This document shows positions 34,410 to 44,198 of a stretch of 64,000 nt of DNA, in pieces (position 1 is the first letter of the stretch; every line of letters begins with the position of its first letter). Location of the stretch: NCBI RefSeq assembly GCF_013408175.1, contig NZ_JACBYW010000006.1, positions 186,001 through 250,000 of the forward strand, given 5' to 3'. Source of the DNA: Actinopolyspora biskrensis (GTDB taxonomy: Bacteria; Actinomycetota; Actinomycetes; Mycobacteriales; Pseudonocardiaceae). A model generated the notes under the pieces. That model worked only from the letters and a program-made list of their open reading frames with translations. It was not told the DNA's origin and did not search any database. Made by a program: the position numbers and the translations under genes.

Positions 34410-35279
34410 CTAAGCCAGGGCGCGCAAAACTTCGGTGGGCGGCCGGGTACCCGCGATGCTGGCGACCATGTCGACGACGGCGCGGGTCTGTGCCACGTTG
34501 TGGGCGCGAAACACCCTGGCGCCCGCTCTGGCGCTGACCGCCGTGGCGGCCAGCGTGCCCTCCAGCCGCTCGTGCACCCCGGCACCGAGCGTCTCCCCGA
34601 CGAAGTCCTTGTTGGACAGCGCCATCAGGACGGGCCAACCCGTCTCGACCAGCTCGTCGACCCTGCGCAGCAGTTCCAGCCCGTGCCAGGTGTTCTTGCC
34701 GAAGTCGTGGGTGGGGTCGATCAGGATGCTCTCCGGGGCGACACCGATCCCGGCCGCGCGCTCGGCTCGTCGCGCGAGTTCGTCCACCACCTCGGCCACG
34801 ACATCGGAGTACCGGACACGGTGTGGGTCGGTGCGCGGCGGGAGACCTCCCGTGTGGGAGCAGACCACTCCGACGTCGAACTCGGCGACCACCTCCGCCA
34901 GCTCCGGGTCGGCTCCGGCCCAGCTGTCGTTGATCAGGTCGGCGCCCTGCTCGCAGACGCGGCGGGCCACCTCGTGCCGCCAGGTGTCCACGCTGATGAC
35001 CAGCTCCGGATAGCGCCGGCGGAGCTCGGCGACGAGGGGAACGACCCGGCGTGCCTCCTCCTCGACATCGACCCGCTCCCCTTCGGCTCCGGCGCGCACA
35101 CCGCCGATGTCGACGATGTCGGCCCCTTCGGAGACGGCTCGTTCCACGGCGCCGGCCGCCGAGCTCTGCTCGAAGGTGCGCCCACCGTCGAAGAAGGAGT
35201 CGCGGGTGCGATTGACTATGGCCATGACCAGCGGGCGGTCCGCGGCCACACGCTTGTCACCGAACCGGAGGGGCTGCAC
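34410..35279 (-). CDS. folP2: Dihydropteroate synthase-family protein (FolP2 type)
   Basis: This 289-aa TIM-barrel protein of the DHPS family shows MAIVNRTRDSFFDGG (pterin/pyrophosphate loop), ADIVDIGGVRAG (in place of the DIGGESTRPG loop), VISVDTWRHEVAR, DLINDSWAG, and the Lys/Ser region MALSNKDFVGETLG. The altered second loop, GGVRAG instead of GGESTRPG, identifies the FolP2 subfamily. M. tuberculosis FolP2 is reported to lack DHPS activity, so its role in folate synthesis is doubtful. It is the last gene of a leftward run with the LOG genes. Confidence 0.9.
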   Translation of the reverse strand: MQPLRFGDKRVAADRPLVMAIVNRTRDSFFDGGRTFEQSSAAGAVERAVSEGADIVDIGGVRAGAEGERVDVEEEARRVVPLVAELRRRYPELVISVDTWRHEVARRVCEQGADLINDSWAGADPELAEVVAEFDVGVVCSHTGGLPPRTDPHRVRYSDVVAEVVDELARRAERAAGIGVAPESILIDPTHDFGKNTWHGLELLRRVDELVETGWPVLMALSNKDFVGETLGAGVHERLEGTLAATAVSARAGARVFRAHNVAQTRAVVDMVASIAGTRPPTEVLRALA

Positions 35280-35345
35280 GCTTCCATCCTGGCACAGCGG
35301 ACCGCGCGGGAACGATTCCGCCGCACGCCCGTGCGGCCGGCCCGA

Positions 35346-35918
35346 TCATCCCAGGCAGGCCGCCAGCGCCGTGTCCACCTCCTCGGTCACGGTCAACAGG
35401 TCGAGGGAGGCGCGGGAGGCGAAGCCCGAGTCGACCAGCCCCCTCATCCAGTCGAGCAGGCCGCTGTAGTGCCCGTCCGGGTCGAGCAGCACCACGGGTT
35501 TGGTGTGCATGCCGAGATAGCGCGAGGTCCACACCTCGAACAGTTCCTCGCAGGTTCCGATTCCTCCGGGCAGCGCCAGGAAGGCCGTGGCGTGACTGTC
35601 CATCAGCCCCTTGCGTTCCCGCATCGTGTCCACCACGAGCAGTTCGTCCGCCTCGGTGTCGGCGACCTCCTCGTCGACGAGTTCGCGGGGTATCACGCCG
35701 ACGGTGCGCGCCCCTCCCTCCCGGGCCCGCCGCGCGACCTCGCCCATCATGGAGACCCGGCCGCCGCCGGAGACCAGCCTCCAACCACGTTCGGCGATGC
35801 CCGTTCCGATGTCGCCGGCCAACCGCACGTAGCGGTCCGGAACCGGCCGGGAAGCGCAGTAGACGCACACGGCCACTCGTTCGGACTGCTGCACCGCGTC
35901 GACGTCTCCCGTCGTCAT
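35346..35918 (-). CDS. LOG-family protein (TIGR00730), short form
   Basis: This 190-aa Rossmann-fold protein of the LOG family carries the hallmark LPGGIGTCEELFEVWTSRYL (PGGxGTxxE) and an upstream GGGRVSMMGEVARRA. LOG enzymes hydrolyse nucleoside 5'-monophosphates to free base and ribose 5-phosphate. Those acting on cytokinin nucleotides give the family name, but many bacterial members probably act on ordinary nucleotides. Start and length are typical. It lies between folP2 and a longer paralogue, both in the same direction, with spacings of 66 and about 400 bases. Confidence 0.92.
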   Translation of the reverse strand: MTTGDVDAVQQSERVAVCVYCASRPVPDRYVRLAGDIGTGIAERGWRLVSGGGRVSMMGEVARRAREGGARTVGVIPRELVDEEVADTEADELLVVDTMRERKGLMDSHATAFLALPGGIGTCEELFEVWTSRYLGMHTKPVVLLDPDGHYSGLLDWMRGLVDSGFASRASLDLLTVTEEVDTALAACLG

Positions 35919-36145
35919 GGGACCTCGCTCTCGTGGGGGTTCGGATCGTTCGCCCCGCGGGGAAGCCCCGTCCGGGCGAACTGGTTCGCGGGGCGGTCGA
36001 ACCGGTCACCACGGCGGCTCACTCCCCTTTCGGATGAACCCTAAGGTTTCCGCTCGGGACAGGTTGCTCGGGTGGTCGGACACCGGATCACGAGCCGAGT
36101 CGAGAGGAGTTCTCCGGGAACTCCAAGCAGCAGGCTCCGCCCGAC
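35919..36145 (-). other. Spacer between the two LOG genes, left part
   Basis: About 400 bases separate the two LOG genes. The left 230 bases show no gene or clear signal. The right part is repeat copy A, given separately. Confidence 0.4.
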
Positions 36146-36315
36146 GCGGGTGCTTCAGCCCAGGCAGGACGAGAAGCTCCGGCGCGTGAGTCGGATGCAT
36201 TGCCAGGCCGGGCCGCTCGCCGCGTAGGTGGCCACTCAAGAGCGGCCCGAGGCCGCAAGGCGCCGACTCACGTGCCGGCTACCCGACCACGCACGCGAAG
36301 CTCCGTTATGAGTTA
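36146..36315 (+). repeat. Dispersed intergenic repeat, copy A (fullest copy)
   Basis: This 170-base element contains, in order, GCGGGTGCTTCAGCCCAGGC, AGCTCCGGCGCGTGAGTCGG, a GGCCACTCAAGAGCGGCCC near-palindrome, then the core GGCGCCGACTCACGTGCCGG with CTACCCGACC (36259-36288), and ends in ATGAGTTATC. Parts recur at 23826, 26311, 34291, 50357, 56480 and 57350. It lies immediately beyond the stop of the longer LOG gene. Confidence 0.65.
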
Positions 36316-37140
36316 TCAGTGGGTGGCGTCCCAGGCGCCCCATGCCTCCTCGACCACGCGCACCGCGTCGTCGACGTCGTCGGTCAGGTGCAGCAGCCCG
36401 AGTTCCTCGTCGCCTATCTTGCCGCTGGAACGCATCGTGTCCCTGATCCAGTCGTAGAGCCCCTGCCAGTAGGAACGCCCGAACATCACGACGGGGAACT
36501 TGGTCACCTTCTTCGTCTGCACCAGGGTCAGCGACTCGAACAGCTCGTCGAGTGTGCCGAACCCGCCGGGCAGGCAGACGAAGGCCTGCGCGTACTTGAC
36601 GAACATCGTCTTGCGCGTGAAGAAGTACCGGAAGTTCACCCCCAGGTCCACCCACGGGTTCAGTCCCTGTTCGAAGGGCAGTTCGATCCCGAGGCCGATG
36701 GAGAGCCCGCCCGCCTCGGAGGCCCCCCTGTTGACCGCTTCCATCGTTCCCGGACCGCCTCCGGTGATCACGGCGCTACCGGTCTCGGCCAGGGAAGCTC
36801 CCAGGTGCACTCCCCGCGCGTACTCCTCGTGGTCCCGCGGAGTGCGCGCCGAGCCGAAGACCGTGGCCGCACGCGGCACCTCGGCCAACGCCCCGAATCC
36901 CTCGACGAACTCGGCCTGGATGCGCAGCACCCTCCACGGGTCGGTGTGCACCCAGTCCGTCGGACCGCGGGAGTCGAGCAGCCGCTGGTCCGTCGTGCTC
37001 ATCTCCCCCGGCCTCGAGCGTCGCAGCACCACGGGACCGCGTCGTTGCTCGCTCGGGTGCTCGACATCGGAACCGTCGCCGTCGTGCGGGCCCGTCCCGT
37101 TGGTTTCCGCGCTCTGCTGCCACTGTTCGTCGATACTCAT
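36316..37140 (-). CDS. LOG-family protein (TIGR00730), long form
   Basis: This 274-aa paralogue of the preceding LOG protein has a 90-residue N-terminal extension (polar, then the VVLRRSRPGEMSTTDQRLLD region) common in actinobacterial long forms. The catalytic motif LPGGFGTLDELFESLTLVQT is intact, as is VITGGGPGTMEAVNRGA. Predicted activity is phosphoribohydrolase on nucleoside 5'-monophosphates. The ATG at 37140 is chosen: upstream codons to 37317 look like intergenic DNA. A hydrophilic start MSIDEQWQQSAE fits related proteins. It is the first gene of the leftward LOG-LOG-folP2 series. Confidence 0.92.
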   Translation of the reverse strand: MSIDEQWQQSAETNGTGPHDGDGSDVEHPSEQRRGPVVLRRSRPGEMSTTDQRLLDSRGPTDWVHTDPWRVLRIQAEFVEGFGALAEVPRAATVFGSARTPRDHEEYARGVHLGASLAETGSAVITGGGPGTMEAVNRGASEAGGLSIGLGIELPFEQGLNPWVDLGVNFRYFFTRKTMFVKYAQAFVCLPGGFGTLDELFESLTLVQTKKVTKFPVVMFGRSYWQGLYDWIRDTMRSSGKIGDEELGLLHLTDDVDDAVRVVEEAWGAWDATH

Positions 37141-37367
37141 ACGACAGAGCTTATGCACTGCGCGTGAACAGGAGATGATGTCCCCTGCACGGACGCGTGG
37201 CACCGGCCCGACGGAGCCCTCCTTCCGGGCGCGGAAACCACTGCCGACGAGACCCCCGAGGCGTGTGAGCGGGGTAACATTGCCGGCAGCGGCCACGTGA
37301 ACGGAGGCAGCGACCACCCGCTCGTCCCGTTCGCGCCGAACCGGAACTCCGAACCAGGGAGCCGGAT

Positions 37368-38306
37368 ATGATCATCGATGTACTCATCGCGGTTCTGGTC
37401 TTCCTCGCGCTCTGCGCTGCCGCGAGCGTGCGGGTCGTCAACCAGTACGAGCGGGGCGTGGTGCTGCGTTTCGGACGGCTCCGGGAACGGACCAGGACCC
37501 CGGGGCTGACCGCGATCCTCCCCGGTGCCGACCGGATGCGGAAGGTGAGCCTGCAGATCATCACGATGCCGGTCCCGGCCCAGGAGGGCGTGACACGGGA
37601 CAACGTGACCGTGCGCGTGGACGCCGTCGTGTACTTCAACGTCACCGATCCGCAGCGCGCGGTCATCAACGTGGAGGACTACAGGTTCGCCATGGGGCAG
37701 GTGGCCCAGGCGTCGCTGCGCTCCATCATCGGCAAGAGCGACCTGGACGACCTGCTCTCGGACCGGGAGAAGTTGAACCAGGGCCTGGAAGTGATGATCG
37801 ACAGTCCCGCCCTGAACTGGGGCGTGCACATCGACAGGGTCGAGATCAAGGACGTCGCGCTGCCCGAGGCGATGAAACGTTCGATCGCGCGCCAGGCGGA
37901 GGCCGAGCGGGAACGGCGTTCGCGGATCATCTCCGCCGACGGGGAGTTCCAGGCCTCCCGCAAGCTCTCCGAAGCAGCCGCCGTCATGTCCGACACGCCT
38001 GCCGCGCTGCAGCTCCGCCTGCTGGAGACGGTCGTTGAGGTGGCGGCGGAGAAGAACTCCACGCTCGTGCTGCCGTTCCCCGTCGAGCTGCTGCGCTTCG
38101 TCGAGCAGGACCAGCACGGGGACGGAGCGCGGAAGCCCGGGTCCGACCCCGGGGCCGAGACAGCGCCCCCGGCCGAGGCCGAGCCCGAAGCAGCGGACAC
38201 CTCCGGTTCCGCGGATCCCTCCGGTGAGATCGACACCGGAGGGGGCCGGGACGAACTGCCCGGACAACGGGTTCCGGAGGAGCGACCGCGGGTGGGTCCG
38301 AGCTGA
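37368..38306 (+). CDS. SPFH/stomatin-like (slipin) membrane protein
   Basis: This 312-aa protein has an N-terminal hairpin membrane segment (IDVLIAVLVFLALCAAASV), then an SPFH (band 7) domain beginning VRVVNQYERGVVLRFGRL and including QEGVTRDNVTVRVDAVVYF. A helical coiled region rich in Arg/Glu/Ala (AEAERERRSRIISADGEFQA) follows, and the last 60 residues are a disordered acidic/proline tail. Stomatins form membrane scaffolds and often pair with an NfeD protease partner, which is absent here. It is convergent with dapE, 20 bases apart. Confidence 0.9.
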   Translation: MIIDVLIAVLVFLALCAAASVRVVNQYERGVVLRFGRLRERTRTPGLTAILPGADRMRKVSLQIITMPVPAQEGVTRDNVTVRVDAVVYFNVTDPQRAVINVEDYRFAMGQVAQASLRSIIGKSDLDDLLSDREKLNQGLEVMIDSPALNWGVHIDRVEIKDVALPEAMKRSIARQAEAERERRSRIISADGEFQASRKLSEAAAVMSDTPAALQLRLLETVVEVAAEKNSTLVLPFPVELLRFVEQDQHGDGARKPGSDPGAETAPPAEAEPEAADTSGSADPSGEIDTGGGRDELPGQRVPEERPRVGPS

Positions 38307-38326
38307 CGCACCCGCCGCACCCGGCT

Positions 38327-39409
38327 TCAGGAACCGCCCAGGGCGCGCCTCAGCACCTCCGCGCAGTGGCGGACGTCGTTGGCCGTCACGTTCTCCTGCC
38401 GGGTGTGGGCCAGGGTCGGCGAACCGGGGCCGAAGTTGACGGCGGGCATTCCCCTGGCCGCGAACCGGGCCACGTCGGTCCAGCCGAGCTTGGCCACGGG
38501 CTCCGAGCCGGAAGCCTCGACGAGTTCGGCCGTGGCGGGCTCACTCAGCCCGGGATGGGCGGCGCGGGCCGCGTCGACCACCGTGACCTCGAACCCGTCG
38601 AACACCCGCCGCACCCGTTGTTCGGCCTCCTCCAGGGTGGTGTCGGGGGCGAAGCGGTGGTTGACGGTGACCACGCACTCGTCCGGCACGACGTTGCCGG
38701 CCACACCGCCGTTGATCCCCACCGCCTGCAGCCCCTCGTGGAACCGCAGACCGTCCACATCGACAGTGCGCGGCTCGTACTCGGACAGCCCGCGCAGTAT
38801 CGGTTCGGCCGCGTGGATCGCGTTCACCCCCATCCAGGCCCGTGCCGAGTGGGCGCGCTGCCCCCTGGTTCGGACCTCCACGCGCAGCGTCCCCTGGCAG
38901 CCCGCCTCCACCGCGGCGTTGGAGGGTTCGCAGACCACGGCCAGATCGCCGTCCATCCAGTCGGGGAGATCGCTCTCGATGCGGTTGAGCCCGTTGCGGT
39001 CGGCGGAGACCTCCTCGCAGTCGTAGAAGACGAAGGTCAGGTCGTGCTCGGGGTTCTCCAGGGTGGCCGCCAGGTGCAGCATCACCGCGTCCCCGCCCTT
39101 CATGTCCACGGTTCCGCAGCCGTGCAGCACCTCGTCGCCTCCGCTGCCGGTGCGGGTCACCGGAAGGTTCTCGTTGATCGGCACCGTGTCCAGGTGCCCG
39201 GCCAGCACGACGCGCGACCGCCGCCCCAGACCGGTGCGCGCCAGCACCGCGTTACCGCTGCGGACGACCTCCAGTCCCGGTGCGTCGGCGCGGAGGGCCC
39301 GCTCGACGGCGTCGGCCAGTCGGTCCTCCGATCCGGAGACGCTGGGAATGTCGACCAGCGCGGCGGTGAGTTCGACGGGGTCGGTGGTTAGATCCAAGCG
39401 CGGCGTCAT
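38327..39409 (-). CDS. dapE: Succinyl-diaminopimelate desuccinylase
   Basis: This 360-aa M20-family zinc hydrolase converts N-succinyl-LL-diaminopimelate to LL-diaminopimelate in lysine and peptidoglycan synthesis. Metal and catalytic motifs are VVLAGHLDTVPI (His, Asp), CGTVDMKGGDAVM (bridging Asp), YDCEEVSADRNG (catalytic and metal Glu), and a C-terminal His in PTLAHTRQEN. The dimerisation domain lies in the middle. The ATG at 39409 is preferred over a TTG two codons upstream. It is divergent from dapD, so the two are probably expressed from a shared spacer. Confidence 0.94.
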   Translation of the reverse strand: MTPRLDLTTDPVELTAALVDIPSVSGSEDRLADAVERALRADAPGLEVVRSGNAVLARTGLGRRSRVVLAGHLDTVPINENLPVTRTGSGGDEVLHGCGTVDMKGGDAVMLHLAATLENPEHDLTFVFYDCEEVSADRNGLNRIESDLPDWMDGDLAVVCEPSNAAVEAGCQGTLRVEVRTRGQRAHSARAWMGVNAIHAAEPILRGLSEYEPRTVDVDGLRFHEGLQAVGINGGVAGNVVPDECVVTVNHRFAPDTTLEEAEQRVRRVFDGFEVTVVDAARAAHPGLSEPATAELVEASGSEPVAKLGWTDVARFAARGMPAVNFGPGSPTLAHTRQENVTANDVRHCAEVLRRALGGS

Positions 39410-39501
39410 GCCCAAGGACCCTACCGCCGGCGGGGAAGCGCTCGACGTAATCGCCGGTCCCCCGACGGCACGACACCGGCGCTCCGACTACCGTTTGCAC
39501 C

Positions 39502-40491
39502 ATGAGCAGCCCAACCACTCCCGACACGCAGAACACCGGCGCCCACGGTGTGGGAATCGCGACCGTCACCGACGACGGGACAGTACTCGACACCTGGTTC
39601 CCCACGGTCCGCCTCGGGGAACCGGAACAGGTCGGCAGCCACCGGTTGACGGCCGAGCAGGCCGCCGAAGCGCTGGGGGCGACCGGGGCGGAACTGCTCG
39701 GCCGTGACGACGCTCGCGGTGTCGAGGTAGTAGCCGTGCGCACCGGCGTGGCCCAGCTCTCCGATGCCCCCGCGGACACCCACGACGTCTACCTGCGGCT
39801 GCACCTGCTGTCGCACCGGATGGTGCGTCCGCACGGGCAGAACATGGAGGGCATGTTCGGCCTGCTGTCCAACACGGTCTGGACCAACCACGGCCCCTGC
39901 CCGGTGGAGGGCTTCGAGGCCACCAGGCTGCGGCTCAGCGCGCGGGGCCCGGTCACGGTCTACAGCATCGACAAGTTCCCCCGGATGGTCGACTACGTCA
40001 TCCCCTCCGGGGTGCGCATCGGCGATGCCGACCGGGTTCGGCTCGGGGCGCACCTGGCCAGCGGGACCACGGTGATGCACGAGGGATTCGTCAACTTCAA
40101 CGCGGGCACTCTCGGCGCCTCCATGGTGGAGGGACGCGTCTCGGCCGGCGTGGTCGTCGGCGACGGCTCCGACATCGGCGGCGGCGCCTCGATCATGGGA
40201 ACGCTCTCCGGCGGAGGCCGTGAGGTGATCTCCGTCGGGGAGCGCTGCCTGATCGGAGCCAACGGCGGCTGCGGCATCTCCCTCGGGGACGACTGCGTCG
40301 TGGAGGCCGGGCTCTACCTGACGGCCGGAACCAAGGTCACCCTGGAGGACGGCACGTTGATCAAGGCCGCGGAGCTCTCCGGCTCCGACGGTCTGCTGTT
40401 CCGCCGCAACTCCGACACCGGAGCGGTCGAGGCGGTGGCCCGCACCGGCGGGAAGGTCGAGCTGAACGCGGCGCTGCACGCCAACGACTGA
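39502..40491 (+). CDS. dapD: Tetrahydrodipicolinate N-succinyltransferase (actinobacterial type)
   Basis: This 329-aa enzyme transfers a succinyl group from succinyl-CoA to tetrahydrodipicolinate, two steps before the DapE reaction. The C-terminal half is a left-handed beta-helix with hexapeptide repeats ([20 protein letters not shown], then [20 protein letters not shown]). The N-terminal domain and overall length match the mycobacterial DapD class rather than the shorter E. coli form. The conserved [13 protein letters not shown] stretch is present. It is divergent from dapE and followed by the CHAD gene 270 bases later. Confidence 0.95.
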   Translation: MSSPTTPDTQNTGAHGVGIATVTDDGTVLDTWFPTVRLGEPEQVGSHRLTAEQAAEALGATGAELLGRDDARGVEVVAVRTGVAQLSDAPADTHDVYLRLHLLSHRMVRPHGQNMEGMFGLLSNTVWTNHGPCPVEGFEATRLRLSARGPVTVYSIDKFPRMVDYVIPSGVRIGDADRVRLGAHLASGTTVMHEGFVNFNAGTLGASMVEGRVSAGVVVGDGSDIGGGASIMGTLSGGGREVISVGERCLIGANGGCGISLGDDCVVEAGLYLTAGTKVTLEDGTLIKAAELSGSDGLLFRRNSDTGAVEAVARTGGKVELNAALHAND

Positions 40492-40760
40492 GTGAGGGGT
40501 TCCGCTCGGGTTGCCGCGGGGGCCACTCGGCGGAACCTCCCGCGGCGGTGCCGACTGCCGGGGCGGTGCGTTTCGGCGCCGCCCGCGCGCGGGAAAACCT
40601 CGGTCCCGCCGGCACCCCGAACGGGAAACCCCGACGAGCCGCATCCGCGGGACGGTCGAACCGGGCGACCCCGCTCAGGCCCGGTTCGGCACCACCGACC
40701 TGTGGCGTCCCTCGTCCTCGAGAGGGGGAGAAACCCGGTCTCACGGGCTACCATCACGGC

Positions 40761-41756
40761 ATGTCCCGCTCCGACGGTCGGACGAACGGCTCGCGGGAGC
40801 GGTGGGACGTCGAATCCGCTCTCGCGGCGATCGAGCCGGTTCCCGTCGCCCCGGAGGATCCGCTGGCCGAGCACGTCCGTGCCTTCCTCGCCGGGCGGGC
40901 ACGGACCCTCGCCGCGCACGCTCCCGGCACGAGAACGGGACACGATCCGGAGGAGCTGCACAAGGCGCGCGTCTCGGTCCGGAGGATGCGGGCGGTGCTC
41001 AAGGCCACCGGGAAACGACTCGATTCCGAGTGGTGCCGCCGGACACGTGCCGAGCTCGGTGGGCTCGGGCGCGCTCTCGGCCCGGTGCGCGACCTGGACG
41101 TGCAGCTGAACGGGATGCGGGAAACGAAGGGGGCCTTCGAGGCGAGCGAGCGCGCCGCTGCCGAACGGCTGGAAGCCGTGCTGCTCGACGAACGCGACCA
41201 CGCGCGCTCCGCGCTGCTGGAGGTGCTTTCCTCCGAAAGCTACCGCGAACTCCTCGGGAGCCTCGCCACCGCCGTCCGCGACGGAGTTCCCGCTCCCGGG
41301 ACGACCGGGTCCGGCGCGGAAGCGCTGCGCGGAATACTGCGGACCCGACTGGACGAGGTGGAGCGTACGGCTGCCCGAGCCTCCGAACTCCCCGAGGACG
41401 CGCGGCTGCACGAACTGCGAATCCGGACCAAGGGGCTGCGCTACTGCGCGGAACTCGCCGCACCGGTGCTCGAGGTCGGCGATTTGCTGGGCGCCGCGGA
41501 GAAGCTGCAGGACGTGTTGGGGCGACACCAGGACGCCGCGGTGACCGAGCGCTGGATGCACCGACTGGCTACGGCGCCGAACTCCCCGAACAGGGGGTCG
41601 ACTCACGAACCGGACCCCACGGCCGTGCTCCTCGCGGGCAGGCTGGCCGAACGTTCCCGCGCACGCCGTGCCGCACTGCGTGAGGCGTGGCGACCGGCGT
41701 GGCTGGGGCTCTTGAACGCGGCGGCCGACCTGCCGCCCGGTTCCGGAGAAGGCTGA
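40761..41756 (+). CDS. CHAD-domain protein
   Basis: This 331-aa protein is made of one CHAD domain (conserved histidine alpha-helical domain). The signature HKARVSVRRMRAVLKATGK, with the conserved His and Arg residues, is around residue 60. A second His helix, LHELRIRTKGLRYCAELAA, lies near residue 215 and a third, LGRHQDAAV, near 250. CHAD domains bind inorganic polyphosphate through these basic helices and are often fused to CYTH triphosphatase domains, absent here. It may target polyphosphate granules. The ATG at 40761 is chosen because earlier codons back to 40548 are non-coding in character. Confidence 0.9.
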   Translation: MSRSDGRTNGSRERWDVESALAAIEPVPVAPEDPLAEHVRAFLAGRARTLAAHAPGTRTGHDPEELHKARVSVRRMRAVLKATGKRLDSEWCRRTRAELGGLGRALGPVRDLDVQLNGMRETKGAFEASERAAAERLEAVLLDERDHARSALLEVLSSESYRELLGSLATAVRDGVPAPGTTGSGAEALRGILRTRLDEVERTAARASELPEDARLHELRIRTKGLRYCAELAAPVLEVGDLLGAAEKLQDVLGRHQDAAVTERWMHRLATAPNSPNRGSTHEPDPTAVLLAGRLAERSRARRAALREAWRPAWLGLLNAAADLPPGSGEG

Positions 41757-41853
41757 GGCCGACCGAGCGCGACGGCACGGCTTCCGCCCACGGCGTCGTC
41801 CCCGGGGAGTCCGGAACCGTCCCGCAGGCCGCGCCCCCTCCCGGGAACGGAGC

Positions 41854-43002
41854 TCACCGGCCCAGTCGCCTCGCGGCTGCTTCGATCCGCTCGTCGGAGG
41901 CGGTGAGCGCGACCCGCACGTGCCACTGCCCCTCGGGGCCGTAGAACGTGCCGGGGGCCACGAGGATCCCGCGCTCGGCCAACCACTCCACCGTCTTCCA
42001 GGCGTCCTCGCCTCCGGTGGCCCACAGGTAGAGGCCCGCCTCGGAGTGGTCGATCCGGAACCCCGCCTTTTCCAACGCGGCCCACAACCGCTCGCGCCGG
42101 TCGGCGTAGCGCGCACGCTGCGCGCGCAGGTGCTCGTCGTCGCCCAGCGCGGCCGTCATGGCCTCCTGGACCGGGCGGGGGACGATCATCCCCGCGTGCT
42201 TGCGGAGTTCGAGCAACTCGCCGACGATCCGGGGATCGCCCGTGACGAACCCGCCCCGGTAACCGGCGAAGTTCGAGGTCTTGGACAGCGAGTGCACCGC
42301 GAGCAGCCCTTCGAAGGAGCCGCCGCACACCGCCGGATCGAGCACCGAGACCGGCTCGGCGTCCCAGCCGAGCGAGAGGTAGCACTCGTCGGAGACCACC
42401 ACCGTCCCGCGCTCGCGGGCCCACTCGACGACCTTGCGCAGGTGCTCGCTCGGAAGCACCCTGCCCGTCGGGTTGGACGGCGAGTTCAGCCACAGCATCG
42501 CCGGACGCTCGGGGCCCAGGGAGTGCGTGGCATCCGTGCGCACGATGTCGGCCCCGGCCAGCCTGGCGCCCGCCTCGTAGGTCGGGTACGCCAGATCCGG
42601 GATCACCGCGGTGTCACCCGCCCGGAGCCCCAGCAGTGTGGGCAGCCAGGCGACGAACTCCTTCGAACCGATCGTGGGCAGCACGGCGCGCCGGTCCACG
42701 CCGGTCACGCCGTGCCGCCGGGACAACGCCTCGACGGCGGCCTCGCGGAGCTCGCTCGTCCCGTGCGTGGCGGGATAGCCGGGAGCGTCGTCGGCGGAGC
42801 GAAGGGCCGCGCGCACCACGTCCGGGACCGGATCGACGGGCGTTCCCACCGACAGGTTCACCACCCCGTCGGGGTGCGAACGCGCCGTCTCCCCGGCGGA
42901 GGCCAGCGAATCCCACGGGAACTCGGGCATGTGCCGGTCTCGCGGCACGGACGGGGTCCGTCCGGACGCCGCGACACCACTGGACGAGCCCTGCGAGCTC
43001 AT
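41854..43002 (-). CDS. dapC: Succinyldiaminopimelate transaminase (DapC-type aminotransferase)
   Basis: This 382-aa class I PLP aminotransferase has the internal-aldimine Lys in [18 protein letters not shown], substrate motif NSPSNPTG, and PLP phosphate-binding Arg in GYRGGF. It makes N-succinyl-LL-diaminopimelate from its keto precursor, between DapD and DapE. The neighbouring dap genes and coupling to the ferredoxin (4-base ATGA overlap) match the mycobacterial fdxC-Rv1178 arrangement. The N-terminal 24 residues are disordered, and an internal Met at MPEFPWDSL is a possible alternative start. Confidence 0.92.
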   Translation of the reverse strand: MSSQGSSSGVAASGRTPSVPRDRHMPEFPWDSLASAGETARSHPDGVVNLSVGTPVDPVPDVVRAALRSADDAPGYPATHGTSELREAAVEALSRRHGVTGVDRRAVLPTIGSKEFVAWLPTLLGLRAGDTAVIPDLAYPTYEAGARLAGADIVRTDATHSLGPERPAMLWLNSPSNPTGRVLPSEHLRKVVEWARERGTVVVSDECYLSLGWDAEPVSVLDPAVCGGSFEGLLAVHSLSKTSNFAGYRGGFVTGDPRIVGELLELRKHAGMIVPRPVQEAMTAALGDDEHLRAQRARYADRRERLWAALEKAGFRIDHSEAGLYLWATGGEDAWKTVEWLAERGILVAPGTFYGPEGQWHVRVALTASDERIEAAARRLGR

Positions 43003-43319
43003 TCGCCCTGCGGGGGGAGGCTGGTGACGGGCTCGACGTCCTTGTTCACCTTGCCGACCTTGGCGGCACCGCCCGGCGAGCCGAGGTCGTCGAAGAAGTC
43101 CACGTTGGCCTGCGTGTAGGCGGCCCACTCATCGGGGACGTCGTCCTCGTAGTAGATGGCTTCGACCGGGCAGACCGGTTCACAGGCCCCGCAGTCGACG
43201 CACTCGTCCGGATGGATGTAGAGCATCCGCCCGCCCTCGTAGATGCAGTCGACGGGGCATTCCTCGATGCATCCCTTGTCGAGCACGTCGACGCAGGGCT
43301 CGGCGATCACGTAGGTCAC
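42999..43319 (-). CDS. fdxA: 7Fe-8S ferredoxin (FdxA/FdxC)
   Basis: This 106-aa ferredoxin has eight Cys: C9, C17, C21 and C25 in the first half and C40, C43, C46 and C50 in the second. The spacing C9-x7-C17-x3-C21 gives a [3Fe-4S] cluster, and the CxxCxxC-x3-C run a [4Fe-4S] cluster. The long acidic C-terminal extension ([20 protein letters not shown]) is the actinobacterial/Azotobacter FdI type. It carries electrons to P450s and other redox enzymes. It is the first gene of a two-gene operon with dapC. Confidence 0.96.
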   Translation of the reverse strand: MTYVIAEPCVDVLDKGCIEECPVDCIYEGGRMLYIHPDECVDCGACEPVCPVEAIYYEDDVPDEWAAYTQANVDFFDDLGSPGGAAKVGKVNKDVEPVTSLPPQGE

Positions 43320-43858
43320 GGTAGCTCTCCTGCTTGGTACGTTTCGTCGTCCCGCGCCGAATTCGCGCGGCTGCCGTCAGTATCCCTCGGAGGTGCCCCG
43401 CACACATAGGCGGTTCCACAGCACGGGAGCGTGATCGAGGGTACTCGGCCGTTTGGCCACCGGTAAACGGCGACTCAAGGGCCCCCGGAGTCACCTTCTC
43501 ACCCGGTTGACAAGCCGTGCCGTTCACCGATCCACTCATCCGCCTTACGGGTGATCCGCCGCGGCGTGGACCGTTCCCCCAGGTAACCGCCGAGCACGCC
43601 GACCACGGACGTCGAGCCGAGCAGCTCGCGCCCCACCCCGCCCGACGGACGCGAATCAGGTTCGGATCGGATTTCCCAGCGGGTACGTGCCATTCGCCAC
43701 ACGGCACGTCCGAGTCGAAGTAGACCCTGCGCCGGTTCGCCCGCGGTGGGCCGAAGCATCCCGCCTGCCGAGCCGGGCACGTCCAGCGGCCGAGCGCGAT
43801 CCTCCCCGCGTGTGAAGTCCACCGCGAGTGGGTACCCCAAGACCGTAAGGAGTGTGCG

Positions 43859-44068
43859 ATGCCAGGACCCGCTTCGTCTCCAGTCCCGGCGGCAGTGCAC
43901 GAAGCACACCATTCGCGGGCGGTGAGGCAGTGCAAGGGGCCACCGGATCGACGTGCTCGGCGACCGGCCACCACCGCCCTCGGCCCGCGCGATGGCCGAG
44001 GAACGACTCCGTCGCCCGACTCGGGGGCGGCAGTTCCAGCGCTGCCCCCGGCCACCCACGTGATGTGA
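43859..44068 (+). CDS. Doubtful small ORF, 69 aa
   Basis: The ATG is preceded by AAGGAG at a 6-base spacing, an ideal ribosome site. The product (starting MPGPASSPVPAAVHEAHHSR) is Pro/Ala/Arg-rich with no domain. The only support is the ribosome site and the similar small ORF 13 bases downstream. Confidence 0.2.
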   Translation: MPGPASSPVPAAVHEAHHSRAVRQCKGPPDRRARRPATTALGPRDGRGTTPSPDSGAAVPALPPATHVM

Positions 44069-44081
44069 GAGGGAAGCTGCC

Positions 44082-44198
44082 ATGACTCAGCCTCGCGACG
44101 TCGACCACACGACCGAAGAAACCACGACAAGGCCCCGTGCTCCTGAGGTGGTCCCGAGGGGCGAAGTACAGGCGTGTCGCGTCGGCGTGCCGCCATGA
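44082..44198 (+). CDS. Doubtful small ORF, 38 aa
   Basis: An ATG with GAGAGGG upstream opens a 38-codon frame beginning MTQPRDVDHTTEETTTRPRA. It is hydrophilic and Thr/Pro-rich. The stop overlaps an ATG of another low-quality frame (ATGA). It may be a leftover of a larger gene, and there is no family match. Confidence 0.2.
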   Translation: MTQPRDVDHTTEETTTRPRAPEVVPRGEVQACRVGVPP

